Assembly: GCF_000275845.1 (NCBI RefSeq)
Contig: NW_006766895.1
Coordinates: 598,747 to 662,746 of the forward strand
Length of the DNA stretch: 64,000 nt
Direction of reading: 5' to 3'
Source of the DNA: Dichomitus squalens LYAD-421 SS1
Taxonomy: Eukaryota; Basidiomycota; Agaricomycetes; Polyporales; Polyporaceae
Shown here: positions 1 to 10,869 of the stretch, piece after piece
Position numbering within the stretch: the first letter of the stretch is position 1
How the letters are laid out: each line of letters starts with the position of its first letter
The notes under the pieces: generated by a model
What the model saw: only the letters and a program-made list of their open reading frames with translations
Database searches by the model: none
Told to the model about the DNA's origin: nothing
Translations under genes and position numbers: made by a program

Positions 1-25
1 CAACGCTATGGTCACTCACCTAGTC

Positions 26-644
26 CCAATGACCAAGAGGTCGAGATGGGGACTAGGGAGTGCCTAAGGGGTCCTTATATACTAGAAGGGCTGCTTAGCA
101 ACCAAAGACAAGGCGCGAGAGCGAGGCAGTGAAGATGACAAAGGGAGAACAAAGGGCGGGAAGGAAAAGGCAAAGGCATGGCGGTCACGGGAACGTAGCA
201 TGCGGGTGTGGGAACGTATCTGCAGTGTCCAAACTGGGATGGGCTAAGAAAGGAAATGGTCCGAAAATGGAAGGTGGACGTCAAGGGGAGGGGAATGGGC
301 GGCAAAAAGGGGCGTCTGTCCAACGTCCGTGACACCAATGACCAAGAGGTTGAGATGGGGACTAGGGAGCGCCTAAGGGGGTCCTTATATACTAGAGGGG
401 CTGCTTAGCAACCAAGGATAAGGCACGAGAGCGAGGCAGTGAAGATGACAAAGAGAGAACAAAGGGCAAGAAAGAAAAGGCAAGGGCATGGCGATCACGG
501 GACCGTAGCATGCGGTGGTGGGAACGTATCTGCAGTATCCAAACTGGGATGGGCTAGGAAAGGAAATGGTCCAAAAATGGAAAGTGGGCGTCAAAGGGAA
601 GGGAGTGGGCGGCAAAAAGGGGCGCCTGTGCAACGTCCGTGAAA
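26..644. repeat. Two-copy tandem direct repeat, 309-bp unit
   Basis: Two head-to-tail copies, about 26-334 and 335-643, both start with CCAATGACCAAGAGG and end near CAACGTCCGTGA. They differ by scattered substitutions and one single-base gap, so they look mostly 90% or more alike by eye. Each unit contains a TATATA-like stretch and the same short purine-rich open frames. The left copy begins 25 bases from the window edge, so the array may continue to the left. No protein family is recognisable in the unit. It could be a small satellite or the end of a larger repeat. Confidence 0.9.
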
Positions 645-1443
645 CATATGCGGATCAACAATGAATACACCAGGCAAATTGAGAGTGCTTCCGTTCGATA
701 ACTAGCGTTGACGCTGATGGAAGGACCACATCGTGGTGGATTTGAGGCTCGGAAGCATACACGGAGGAAGGGCGGAGCTCTAGACGCGGCGCTCTAGACC
801 TTGAGGGACATAGTACGGATGTCACCTCCACTGAGATCAGCTACCGACTTGCAAGTCAGTGGTGCGTAGGGCGCCGCCGTGACCCATACATATGGGTTCT
901 TGCCTGCGAAATAGATCAAGATACTCTGTCCGCCGGCTTGAACACGATGCGGCTGCATCACGACAAGATATCAGACCAGGCGACTTTCGGGCAGATTTCA
1001 AGGGGCACGCCTGAGCATCGGCAGGAAAAAATGGATTGGTCTTCGCCAGGCACCAGCGAGAAAGCTAGTATGACAACCAGACATGCGGAATCGGCTTGGT
1101 GGAACATGACGGCAGCACGGCCACGGGAGGAACACCGCCAGGTTCCGGACGCACGGACGGGCCCCTGGACGTCGGTGCCACGACGCTTCACCTGGCACGT
1201 TCATGCTCCCTCCGAGCTCGAAGACAGGTCAGAGGCAGAACCAAGTACTCCCTGAGGGCCCTCTTCTCGTCCTCTTGACAACTGGGTCTTCGTAGGGTCG
1301 AGGTCCTGCCCCGAGTCCACGCTGACCGCCCTGGGAGGAAAGCCGGTCCAGCATCAGCTTGTGTTCAGAGAATGGGAGCAATGGCTTCCGCAAGACATAT
1401 GTTCTCCTAAACACCGCTCACAAATAAACAAAGAAACGGGTGC
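645..1443. other. Spacer, no gene recognised
   Basis: I see no recognisable coding potential here. The short open frames have no domain character. The right part is the 3' flank of the downstream minus-strand membrane protein gene. Confidence 0.5.
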
Positions 1444-3080
1444 TTACGACAGATGCAGATGGATATGCGTCGTGATCCCCTCCATGACCGACTCGTAGTG
1501 CCTATGCCCCGAGTTAAAGCCGGACTGTGCGGAAAGCCCCGTACCGTTGGTGTCTGGGAGGTGGGCGGAGCCGAGCCCGTCGTCTTCGAGGCTAAGCATA
1601 GTGAGCGAAGACGCTACCACACTGCGAAGCGGGAATAACGTTAACGGCAAGAAAAGGCGGCCGCCGCAGTGAGACTCTGCGAGAAGACAGGAATCTGGAC
1701 GCACCTGATCGTCATAGCAAGCATGGAGAGCAATACGTCCATCGCCGCTGCATGGGCTGCGTCAGACGCGCATCCCGTTGCACATGACACAGGAGCAGAG
1801 AAAGCAAAGACTCACTGTTGAGGTCCAAGAACGCGAGCAGGGCAACAGGGACATTGGCGATGCAGGTCACGACGAGGTAGCACAGGCCTTGCATGCGCAA
1901 CGCGTCACCCAAGCCCCAACGCCGCCCATCGTGCACGCGCCGGACGGCCCACAGCGTCGCGAGCAAGATCGCTGCGTCGTACAAAGATGCTGCGGGCTGT
2001 GGATTAGCTTGCGTTTCGTATATGAAACGAGGGACTGAGGGAGATAGGTACGCACTGTAGAGGTACTGGATCCCGAGGAAAGTGCTGTGCCAGGTGACGA
2101 CTGCGCAGCCGTGCGACGCGGGGTCCCAGCGTGCGCGGACGGTCCAGATTGCCTCTGTGATATAGTGTTGTGCACGCGCAGGCGCATACGTCATGACTGA
2201 AGTCAACACGGTGTTTTAGCGGTGCGCGTGTGTGAGAGTCGTACGTGATATCACCAGGAAGAGCTGGCCGAGCGCTCCTATTCCAAGGAGGTATAGCGGT
2301 ATGGGCATCTTGAGCGTCCGGAACATTGTCATCCTGCAAAAGGGAAGGAGCGAGCGGGGAAAGGAGACTCGTATCAGGTGCGGTTTCCGACCGGAGGAAA
2401 GGAGGGGACGCACGGTCTAGAGCAGATGATTAGGCTTGCGAGCATGCTCGCTAGGCTTCCTAGGATCTATCGTCGAGCTACAAGAGAAGGAAAATGAGGC
2501 GTCGCATTGCATGTACCCACGCACAGCGAATGTCCTGTACACAACTAACTCGTAGGTCAAGTCAGCGGTTCTTTCGACTGGATGACGCCAGAATCAGAGA
2601 CGTACGGTCGCAGGCTATCTTGAGCTTGACGTGCCCAGAAATCACACTGTGTGAGCACGAACGCATGTACATTAGTTCCGGTGGTCCGAAAACGTCGTGC
2701 GGGTATGCGGACTCACAAAAACAGCAGCGCCGAGAGTGTTATATACCTCGCGAGGAGGTATGGAATGTGGACGATCCTGAACGCACGTTTGCGCATGATG
2801 AGCTCCCACTCGACGTTCCAGGTGCTAAAGAAATGCTTCCTGTCGTGAGCATAGAGCGGCATTAGCATCAGCAATACCAACAGCAATCGAGCCTGTTGCT
2901 CCAGGCTGAGACCCAAACCCAAAACCGAACCCAGGACAGACACGGGGACGTATAGGCATGCGAAGAAGGGAAGAAGCCGAGGCGACGGACGCACCCGTAG
3001 AAGCCAAGTAGGAAGACGGCGATCTGCCCGTAGAGGAAGAAGTCGTACGCGATCACCTCGGGATCCTTCCAGTTGATCAT
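1444..3080 (-). CDS. Seven-helix membrane protein, DUF6533-like (copy A)
   Basis: Predicted multi-exon gene read from 3080 down to 1444. The start ATG begins MINWKDPEVIAYDFFLYGQI. Exon 2 carries the family signature STWNVEWELIMRKR followed by a hydrophobic helix (near 2715-2830). A later exon (2209-1750) has VRARWDPASHGCAVV and further helices, and the last exon (about 1625-1444) is a polar tail ending at TAA. Splice sites checked by eye give continuous frame at the first junctions (GTGCGT donor to ACAG acceptor) and at the last one. The family is large in Agaricomycetes, localises by prediction to membranes, and has no established function. Some middle exon junctions were not resolved. Copy B at 9039-10869 is its close paralogue on a segmental duplication. 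The family name is from memory; the membrane topology is visible. Confidence 0.6.
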
Positions 3081-4705
3081 CCTGGGCTTGCGACTCCCAT
3101 ATACATGCGCGACACACCAAGTAGTTCCTGGTGAGGCCGGCCAGAAGTGAAGCTTGAGCAGGTGCAACAGTGCGTAATCGTGAATTGCAGTGTATTGCGA
3201 CAATGCGACTGCAACACAGAAGCAAAGAGTGGACGAGGAGGGCCTCACTCCTCTAAGTGGGAGACTGGCCAGGTATGGGGCACGACGGGGGTGGCGAGAC
3301 TGCAGCGTAGAGGGATATTGTCACGGCGAAGCAGGTGCAGTGTCGGGATTTCTCAGGCCAGCAGAACTTCAGAGAGAGACTGGGCGGCGATATAGTGCGG
3401 TCGCGCTAGGATTGTGAATGTGAAGCGCGTCGCGACCAAGTGAATCGGGACTGGTGGAAGGCTTGGTCGGCTGGTGTGCGCCTGTACTGCGGCATGTAGG
3501 CAGATCTCTTAAATGTACAGTGAAAAACTCGCTTAGATCATAACAGCATTGGCAGGGTCCTTGGACAGCTGGAAAGGACCAGGGACGGATTGACATCTTC
3601 GGTGACGTGTGGCCAGGACGTGACTAGAGGCCACGCGGGGATTCGTCCCCCAGCGTGGAATGGTAGCGATGAAACGTTTCCTTCGTGATTGGTTCGGTTG
3701 CGCATGCCTTCAAGTGTATGATGGCGTGTCATGGAGGGACCTCTGGTGGATTGTGTCAATGAGCGGAAGTAACATACGGCTATACCGCAATGGGAAATAT
3801 AGGACTTCCGGGAATCGCCAGCTGTCAGAATCAGGGTAACAGCCGAAGAGATAGAGTAGACGTAGACCTTACGGTTTAGCGAACGAATTTAATGGTAGGG
3901 CGGCTGTGGAGGCTGCAGGGGGATACGTACGTCTCGACAGGCTTGCCAGCTAACGGCATAGGGTCAGAGATGTCTGTGAACATGGTTCCACCATACATGC
4001 GATTATAGTGTTAGCATATCCGTGCAAGTCGCCTTAGCCTAGTGGCAGCGTCAGGTTGGGAGGTAGACTCAACATCGTATGTAGCAGCTTGTTACTATAG
4101 CTCGGTCTCGTTTTGGCCGGGAAAATCGTCCACTGCCTTGCTCATCAAGCGCCAGAGAGCAATGCCGTCGAGCGCCCATTCCGTCCCGCCACATCCGGGC
4201 CGTCGCACCGTGCCGCACGGCAGTGGAATCTCACGAGGTGCACCCCGAGGGCCGAGTAGCAAGCTCAAGGCTGGGTTGCAGCCGCTGATCAACTATCAAC
4301 CCCAGCTCGGTGTAGGTATGTATCGGTCTGCAGGTCGTCGTCCAGTGAGTACTGGTATTTACATTAACATATGCCTACAGGGTACACGTGTAGGCCCATC
4401 CATCGTAGCCCTAGGCGCGACTCTCGTCCTCGCGCAGAGAGCAAATGCTTAGAGCGACATAGATAGACCCTTGCCGCCTGCTCCGATGATAGTAATTAGT
4501 GTCAAATCCACTCCTGGCATTCGAGGCTAATCACGCGGGTCATTGCCCACCCCCAATGCTCCTGGAGAGGCCGCTATTACTCATCAGATTGCTTCGCATC
4601 GCGCCTGGCTCTGATGAGGCTGGAGTTACTAGACGAGCGACGAATAGATCTCGAGATACGTGATGCATCGGACCTACAGAATGCTGCTACGTTCGTCTGG
4701 TACCT
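3081..4705. other. Spacer; left part is duplicated upstream DNA
   Basis: From 3081 to about 3960 the sequence resembles 10870-11750, for example GTGGACGAGGA near 3229, GAAACGTTT near 3670, and AATGGTAGGGCGGCTGTGGA near 3890. It is therefore the upstream flank of copy A carried along in the duplication. From about 3970 to 4705 I see no recognisable gene; an open frame at 4042-4452 (+) has no domain character. Confidence 0.5.
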
Positions 4706-6567
4706 TCAGATCTGGACCGCTCTTCCAACATGCTCTCCGGAAATCGCTATTCCTCCACCCGCTGCAACTGACACCCTGTCCTCGACGAGTGAGCACTGTG
4801 GATGGCTCCCTTCGGTCGGCAAGGGGTCCTCGGCCAGTGGATTATCCCCGCCAGCATAGAGTTCCGGGAATTCCCAGTCGGCAGGATCAATGGTCGCGCC
4901 TAGCGAGCCGAGAACGGGTTCACATGCAATTGAAGACAAGTTGACGCCGTGCGAAGACCGCAGAGGGTCATTGGACGCCAGGCAGACAACCTTCCTCTGG
5001 TACGCTTCTTGGAGATCGAGGAGAAAGTGGGATACGAGTATGGACGAGATCCTGCGAGGTTCAGTCACAAGACGCTTCGTACAGTGCAGGTGAGTCGTAG
5101 ACACGGGGACATACGCTGTTGTGAAGAGGGAAATCACACTGGTACTCCCGCTAGCCGTGACAATCTAGAGCACCATCAGGACGGCCAATGAGGGCTGGAG
5201 ACGTTGGCTACACTCACAGAGAGCTCTGTGAAAGTTAGATGTAGGGTGTTTATCAAGAGCAGCACACTGCCAAGTGGTGCCGACGTATCAGTGATAGGCG
5301 TTGTCCTGATTAGCCACGGGACCTACACGAAGTAGCGCATTCCTGGCGAAGCTCCGGCAACTCAGCATATCACAAGACGCAAAGGACAAACGTTCGACGA
5401 ACCGTCACGCAACATGACGCCCATCAGACCTGTACTGTTCCAGAGCTTGAGGAGATCTCGCACTGATTGTGCGGACACTGGCAGGAGTTCGCCGGTGATA
5501 GCCACGAGCACTGCATCGACCAGGATGGCCGAAACCCGGCTAAAGACGACGACTGACCGGCGGCAACAAACGTTAGAGCCAGTCACCTTCCAACAAAGAA
5601 GGCCTACAGACACCTATAATACAACACCAAATAAGATGATATCCGAGTGCGAAGAAGGTAGTCCACAAACTCACCCATGGTCGAGAGCAGACGGGAGGGT
5701 ACCAGTACAAAGGCATCCCAACTTCGGGTCCACGATGCCGAATGGACCATATGGGAACATAGTCTAAGGAGCTGAGGTCAAATTTTTTTGCGGAAGCAGA
5801 CACACCAGCAATGAGGGGTATACCACATGAGTTGCAACTGGAACAATCGCGAGGACGAAGATGGCCAATGCGAGCTTCCATTGGCGAGATAGAGCGTATG
5901 CCCGCAATGACGAGAAGACTACAGACGAACCATCAGCTGGGTGGAATTGCGAATGGATTAGGCATCGAATAGTGTGTCAGACTACGCACGTGCGGTTGGA
6001 ATCAGCACAAACGAATAGACGATAAGGGAGGCCAAGGCCATTCGATGGCAGCTACCAGACGCGATTGCAATCACGTTCAGCTGGTAATTGTGCAAGGAGT
6101 AAGGAGCGAACAAACACAGACTTCTGTTGAACATACCAATGTCAGACATTTCCTTTCCTCCGGAGCATAGCATCGGAAAATGGTACCTACTTTGTCAAAC
6201 AAGGGGGCGGTTTTGATCATGTCGAGGATCCACCAGATAACGGTTAGGTACCGGTTCAATATGAACAGACAAACAGACAGAATGCTGGATTTTCCCGTCC
6301 AGAACAATTGCACCTCACGAGGAAGGGTGATCATCCAGTCGTACAGGACCAATGCTAGGGGCGACTGTGTAAGAGTGACATATCGGCAGGCCTCCATGGA
6401 CACGCACAAGCGATCGCAACTCTGCAATACATCGCAGGCAGCCTGAAAGCCATCGAGATGCTCGTCAGCAGTGGCTTCCAATCTTACTGTGTATCTGGAA
6501 CGTACATGGAGGCATAATAGGCGTCGTAATTACCCGCAGGGACCACCGCGTCGGACGGGGAATTCAT
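4706..6567 (-). pseudogene. Decayed DUF6533-like seven-helix protein gene
   Basis: Read on the minus strand from a possible start at 6567. Helix 1 region (6390-6200) contains ALVLYDWMITLPREVQLFW, the DUF6533-type signature. A later stretch (5930-5820) encodes WKLALAIFVLAIVPVATHVV but in a different frame from the preceding SLRAYAL, so a frame shift separates them. A third block (5530-5390) has VSAILVDAVLVAITGEL and LMGVMLRDG. The last block (5060-4970) has SSILVSHFLLDLQEAYQRKV, typical of the C-terminal cytoplasmic end of this family, followed by a polar tail ending at 4706. The donor after the first exon cannot be joined in frame to the helix 1 exon with any acceptor I can see. I infer a pseudogene, although unresolved introns could explain part of this. 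Confidence 0.5.
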
Positions 6568-6824
6568 GACAGAGTCGAATGCGTATCGGAGGGAGCGGCA
6601 AATCGATGACTGTCCATGGGTTCTCTTATAGTGCCAACAGACACGAATCATCTGAAACTGTGATCGCGTACACAGCACACAGCACCATTCAAGTCCGGTG
6701 GCAATGTCCCTGTATGCACGGACTTCGACTTGACATTGAAAATGGACTGGACGCCATGCACGAAGTAGCAGCGGTGCCACAGCACAATCGAGATGATCGT
6801 ATTTGAAATCATCAAGGAGCGAGA

Positions 6825-7818
6825 TAGTGTTGCCGCGAAGTGAGGTCACTTCACGTCAATGTGCACCTTGCGTTTAGCGGAGTATGAAAATCGACCATCA
6901 AGGTCGCTTTGAGGTCAGCTCAAGGTAAGTCAAGGTCGCTTCAAGGTGTGGACTCTCGGCGGCTCCAAGTATCCGCTGTCGGGCCGACTGGTACGACGCG
7001 CTTCATCTGGTCACGTGCCGGACTGCGACGCGTTCTCTCCTCGTTCCCGCCAGCCTGCTTTCTCCCATCAGCTGCACGCACTTCAACCATGTCTCTTGAT
7101 GTTGTATGTTCTCTCTTGGGTCATTTAGAGCTCACCAAACCTTTATCCGGATAACTTAGATCCGTTTCCTAGGTATTTATCTTATGCATGTGTAACGTAG
7201 ATGATGAGCAGCAATGCAATCTTTGGTCGAAGAGCAGAGTCCGGAAAGGCATAGAACACATACCAGGTAGTGAGTAGAAGCATCTCTCCTTTCCCATGTT
7301 AATCTACGGCTGTGCTTCCTGCGGTGCGAGAAATCTTGCACAATGCAGCTGCCAAACCTCTGAGCTTCTGCAACCCACTGCTCCCCTTCCCTCTACACCT
7401 CAGTCACGATCTACCTTCCCTCCTGGCTCTCATCACTACTCTTGTACTCCCGCGCCAAGCTCTGCATACCCCGGTAACACTCCAGGACCATCATCTGAGC
7501 CACCCATACGAGCCGGCGGCTTACAGTCCGTTTTCGGAGCATGGCTTCAATGAGAACAATTCTCAGTAGTGTATTCAGTCCGGGACGCATCTCCAATGTT
7601 TTACGACAGGCTCGCGAGGAAAGTAGATACAATGTTGACTCGTAATACCAAGACTGCAACCTTTCGCAGTACACCGAGATCCCCAGACTACCCATGCTCG
7701 CTGTGCACGCCGCCTAGCACGTGCCCACTTCAAGCTCACCTTGTGGCGCTTCAAGGTGCATCAAGGTATGAATTCCGACACCTTAAGGCGACCTTGACCT
7801 CACTTCGCGGCAACACTA
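6825..7818. mobile_element. Non-autonomous hAT-like DNA transposon, 994 bp
   Basis: Terminal inverted repeats of 24 bp, beginning TAGTGTTGCCGCGAAGTGAG, start at 6825 and end at 7818. They are flanked by an 8-bp direct repeat GAGCGAGA (6817-6824 and 7819-7826), the expected target-site duplication. An 8-bp duplication and a TAGTGTTGCC-type end fit the hAT superfamily. Subterminal copies of AAGGTCGC and CTTCAAGGTG occur near both ends (6898-6945 and 7745-7795), as expected for transposase binding repeats. The interior has no recognisable transposase, so the element would depend on a relative elsewhere. The superfamily assignment is inference from end sequence and duplication length. Confidence 0.85.
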
Positions 7819-7899
7819 GAGCGAGACCAGAGCACCATCAGCAGCGGAGTTGCGGGCCTCAGAACAAACAGCACGCCCGACCGACATCCACATGAGCGC

Positions 7900-8017
7900 T
7901 AGTCTCGTGACCAGACGTTCGGAGCTTTGAGCGGAAATGAAAAAACCGGGACTTTCCGCGCTCCTGAACGTCTGGTGGATCCACCCCCGTGACTCCCCGC
8001 TCGGTGACCTGTGTGAC
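7900..8017. repeat. Left 118-bp terminal inverted repeat
   Basis: Exact reverse complement of 8856-8973. Identity stops at 8018, where the left arm continues ATACCG and the right arm (reversed) continues TTTCCT. It contains a run of six A and several CG-rich blocks. Confidence 0.92.
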
Positions 8018-8620
8018 ATACCGACGCCCCGTTAAGGTAATCCGACAAAGTCGGAGGGCGCCCTCGCGGCTGCGCGCTGTCCTAGTTACAAGCTTGCATA
8101 CCTCCTGTACTGTGCACAATGGCTCGAGCTCTCGGTCAACAATCTCCTCCACGCACTCCAGGGCAAACTCCTCGAGAGCCTTCCTAGCGCCCTGGGGCCG
8201 TACATGATGGTGTCGTGAGGAGGATGCGCGAGGGACCTTGTACCAGTGCTCGAGAATGCGGGGAAGCTCCTCGCTGCCCATAAGAGCGCTCCGCTCATAC
8301 TGGACCTTAGGGTCTGAGATGCATGGGGAGATTCATATCTACAGACTCCATAAAAGCCAAAATTGACTTAACGTGGTCGACAACGCTGGTGCGCGTGCGG
8401 GAAACCGAGAACGCAAGGCGCTCGCGCATGACCCGGGTGTTGTGGCGGTATATCGGCGTCTCGGGGCAGCTTCGATCGGATCCCAGTCGGACACGTCGGA
8501 AAGCCGGTCGCTGCTGCACTCGGACGGAGCGTAGTCTTCATCCTCCTCCTCATCTTTGAAAAGAGCTCCCCATCCATTGTGGAGCTCATCGGGTTCTGCC
8601 TCGGGTCCGCGAGGGTCCAT
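8018..8620 (-). pseudogene. DUF6589-like protein remnant inside the transposon
   Basis: Minus-strand reading from 8620 shows an acidic stretch (DEEEDEDYAPSECSSDRL), then in other frames VKSILAFMESVDMNLPMHL (near 8380-8310), then QYERSALMGSEELPRILEHW (near 8300-8240), then VRPQGARKALEEFALECVEE (near 8205-8150). The order and wording fit what I remember of the N-terminal part of DUF6589 proteins, which are multicopy in Agaricomycetes. At least two frame changes separate the blocks, and the coding region runs straight into the left inverted repeat without a C-terminal half. It is a broken remnant and makes no complete product. The family match is from memory. Confidence 0.5.
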
Positions 8621-8855
8621 AGGCGCGCACTAGAAGAGTTCCTCTGTCTTGCCCATACGAGAGACAGAGGATAACAGACAAATTGAGTATGGGGGACATA
8701 TAGCAACTGCTCGCGAGAGTCAGAGAGATGTACCGGTTACGGGAGTATCTACGTCGAGCAGACGGTAGGCTCGGCGCAGCTCAAAGACATCGCGAGATAA
8801 GCAGGCAGGCGCGCGCGACAAGACAGCTCGGACACGTCGGGAGAGAGGCAGGAAA

Positions 8856-8973
8856 GTCACACAGGTCACCGAGCGGGGAGTCACGGGGGTGGATCCACCA
8901 GACGTTCAGGAGCGCGGAAAGTCCCGGTTTTTTCATTTCCGCTCAAAGCTCCGAACGTCTGGTCACGAGACTA
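8856..8973. repeat. Right 118-bp terminal inverted repeat
   Basis: Exact reverse complement of 7900-8017, ending ...CGTGACCAGA when read inward on the minus strand and abutting the CATGAGCGC duplication at 8974. Confidence 0.92.
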
Positions 8974-9038
8974 CATGAGCGCAATCATATGCATATATAA
9001 GTGCAGCGAAGCTGTACAGCTTCGTGGATGCCAAGCGT

Positions 9039-10869
9039 TCACGGAGTCCGCTCACTCTCGCCCGGTGTGCCAAGTCCCAACCTGGCCGGACGTAGCTGCG
9101 AGCGTTCGCAGTGAGCCCCCCTCGGCACTCTCGGTCTTCGTATGGTCGATGCCTTGCACGGAGCCCGCGCGCTGATAGCCCTGCTCAACAAACCGAGCAA
9201 CGCGCGCTCAGGGCCTGCTGTCCTGGGCAGAAACGGGGGTACGTACGAGTGTAGATGGATGCGCGTCGTGAGTCGTCCCGCAGCCGACTCGTAGTGCCCG
9301 TGGCCTGATTCGGAGCCGGAGACGGACTGTGCGGAGGGCCCTGCGCCAGGCGTGGCGGGGAGATACACTGGCACGGGTCCGGGGTCGAGCTCGTCGTCTT
9401 TCAGGCTGAGCAAGGCGAGCGAGGACGCTATCACGCTACACACGGGCCACCAGACCGGGGCGGGCGGGCGGGGCCGAGCGGGATGGGTTGTCATCCGAGG
9501 GAGATCTAAGAGCGGTCGGACGCACCTGATCGTCATAGCGGGCATCGAGAGCAACACGTCCATCGCCGCTGCATGCGCGCCTCCACGTCAGCTCTGTTCC
9601 CCGCCCGCAAGAACATACAACGTGAGACGGCGGAAGACGTACTGTTGAGGTCCAGGAACGCGAGAACCGCGACGGGGACATTTGCGACACACGTCACGAC
9701 AAGGTAGCACAGGCCCTGCACGCGCAACGCGTCGCCCAAGCCCCAGCGCCGCCCGTCGTGCACGCGCCGGACGGCCCACAGCGTCGCGAGCAAGATCGCT
9801 GCGTCGTATACAGATGCTGCGAGACACGGATCAGCTTGTGTTCCCCCCGTGAATAGGGAGAGAAAGACGCGCGCTGTAGAGGTACTGGATCCCGAGGAAG
9901 GTGCTGTGCCAGGCGACGACCGCACAGCCGTGCGAGGCGGGGTCCCAGCGTGCGCGGACGCTCCAGATGCCCTCTGCAGGATGGCATCATGCCGCATACA
10001 GTCGGTACAGGGTGTGAGTGGAGCGCGCTCGCGAGAGGCGTACGTGAGATCACTAGAAATAGCTGGCCGAGCCCTCCTATCCCGAGGAGATACAGCGGCG
10101 TGCGCATCTTGAGCGTCCGGAATATCGTGATTCTGCGCGAAGGGGAAGGGAGAAGAGCGGAAGACGAGAGGGAAAGATTTGATCAGGCACAGGGTTATGG
10201 CACAGGACAGCCGGGACACACTTACGGCCTGGAGCAGATGATGAGGCTCGCAAGCATGCTCGCGAGGCTGCCTAGAATCTGGAATGAGGTCTGTAAGGGA
10301 GGTGCGACAACGCGCCGACATGCGAGTAGCTACGCACCGCGAAAATCCTGTACGCGACTAGCCCGCAACGAGCGTCAGCGGATTGTACGCGGGGAAACGA
10401 AGCGGGGATTAGAGACGTACCGTCACACGCTATTTTGAGCTTGACGCGCCCTGAGATCACACTAAACGTAGGCACGGAACGCGTACATCAGCTACATGTG
10501 GATGAGACTCGCCGCATGCGGACTTACAAGAACAGTAGCGCGGACAGGGTGATGTATCGCGCGAGGAGGTATGGGATGTGCACCACCTTGAAAACACGTC
10601 TGCGGGTGATGAGGTCCCATTCGACGTTCCAGGTGCTCAAGAACTGTGTTCTGGCGCGTGAATATTAGCATCAGGGACATAGACGGCCGAGACGCACTCT
10701 CTAACGCACTCTCTAACGCAAAGTCAAACTCAAAAGAGACGCGCGCACGCGTAAGCAGGAAGACGGTGAAGCGAAGGACGCACCCGTAGAAGCCGAGGAG
10801 GAAGACGGCGATCTGCTCGTAGAGGAAGAAGTCGTACGTGATCACCTCTGGGTCTTTCCAGTCGACCAT
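9039..10869 (-). CDS. Seven-helix membrane protein, DUF6533-like (copy B)
   Basis: Paralogue of the gene at 1444-3080, on a segmental duplication. It begins MVDWKDPEVITYDFFLYEQI at 10869 and has the same exon order: the WNVEWDLI block near 10620, the helix-rich VRARWDPASHGCAVV exon near 9950, and the polar tail exon from about 9440. A run of 53 bases around 9740-9800 is identical to copy A. In the last exon, copy A stops after IHLHLS, whereas copy B reads through into about 55 extra residues rich in Arg and Pro and stops at 9039, close to the inserted transposon. The extension may be a recent, neutral consequence of stop loss. Function of the family is unknown; middle splice sites were not all resolved. 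Confidence 0.55.

Larger units (their letters stand above)
7891..8982. mobile_element. DNA transposon, perfect 118-bp TIRs, 9-bp TSD
   Basis: The element proper is 7900-8973 (1074 bp). Its two ends, 7900-8017 and 8856-8973, are perfect reverse complements over 118 bp by eye, starting TAGTCTCGTGACCAGACG. A 9-bp direct repeat CATGAGCGC flanks it (7891-7899 and 8974-8982). Long inverted repeats with a 9-bp duplication are usual for Mutator-like elements. The interior instead carries minus-strand remains resembling the N-terminal part of DUF6589 proteins. It is too short for a full transposase, so it is a deletion derivative. Identical ends imply recent insertion or recent conversion. It lies about 60 bp beyond the stop codon of the neighbouring membrane protein gene (copy B). 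Confidence 0.9.
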
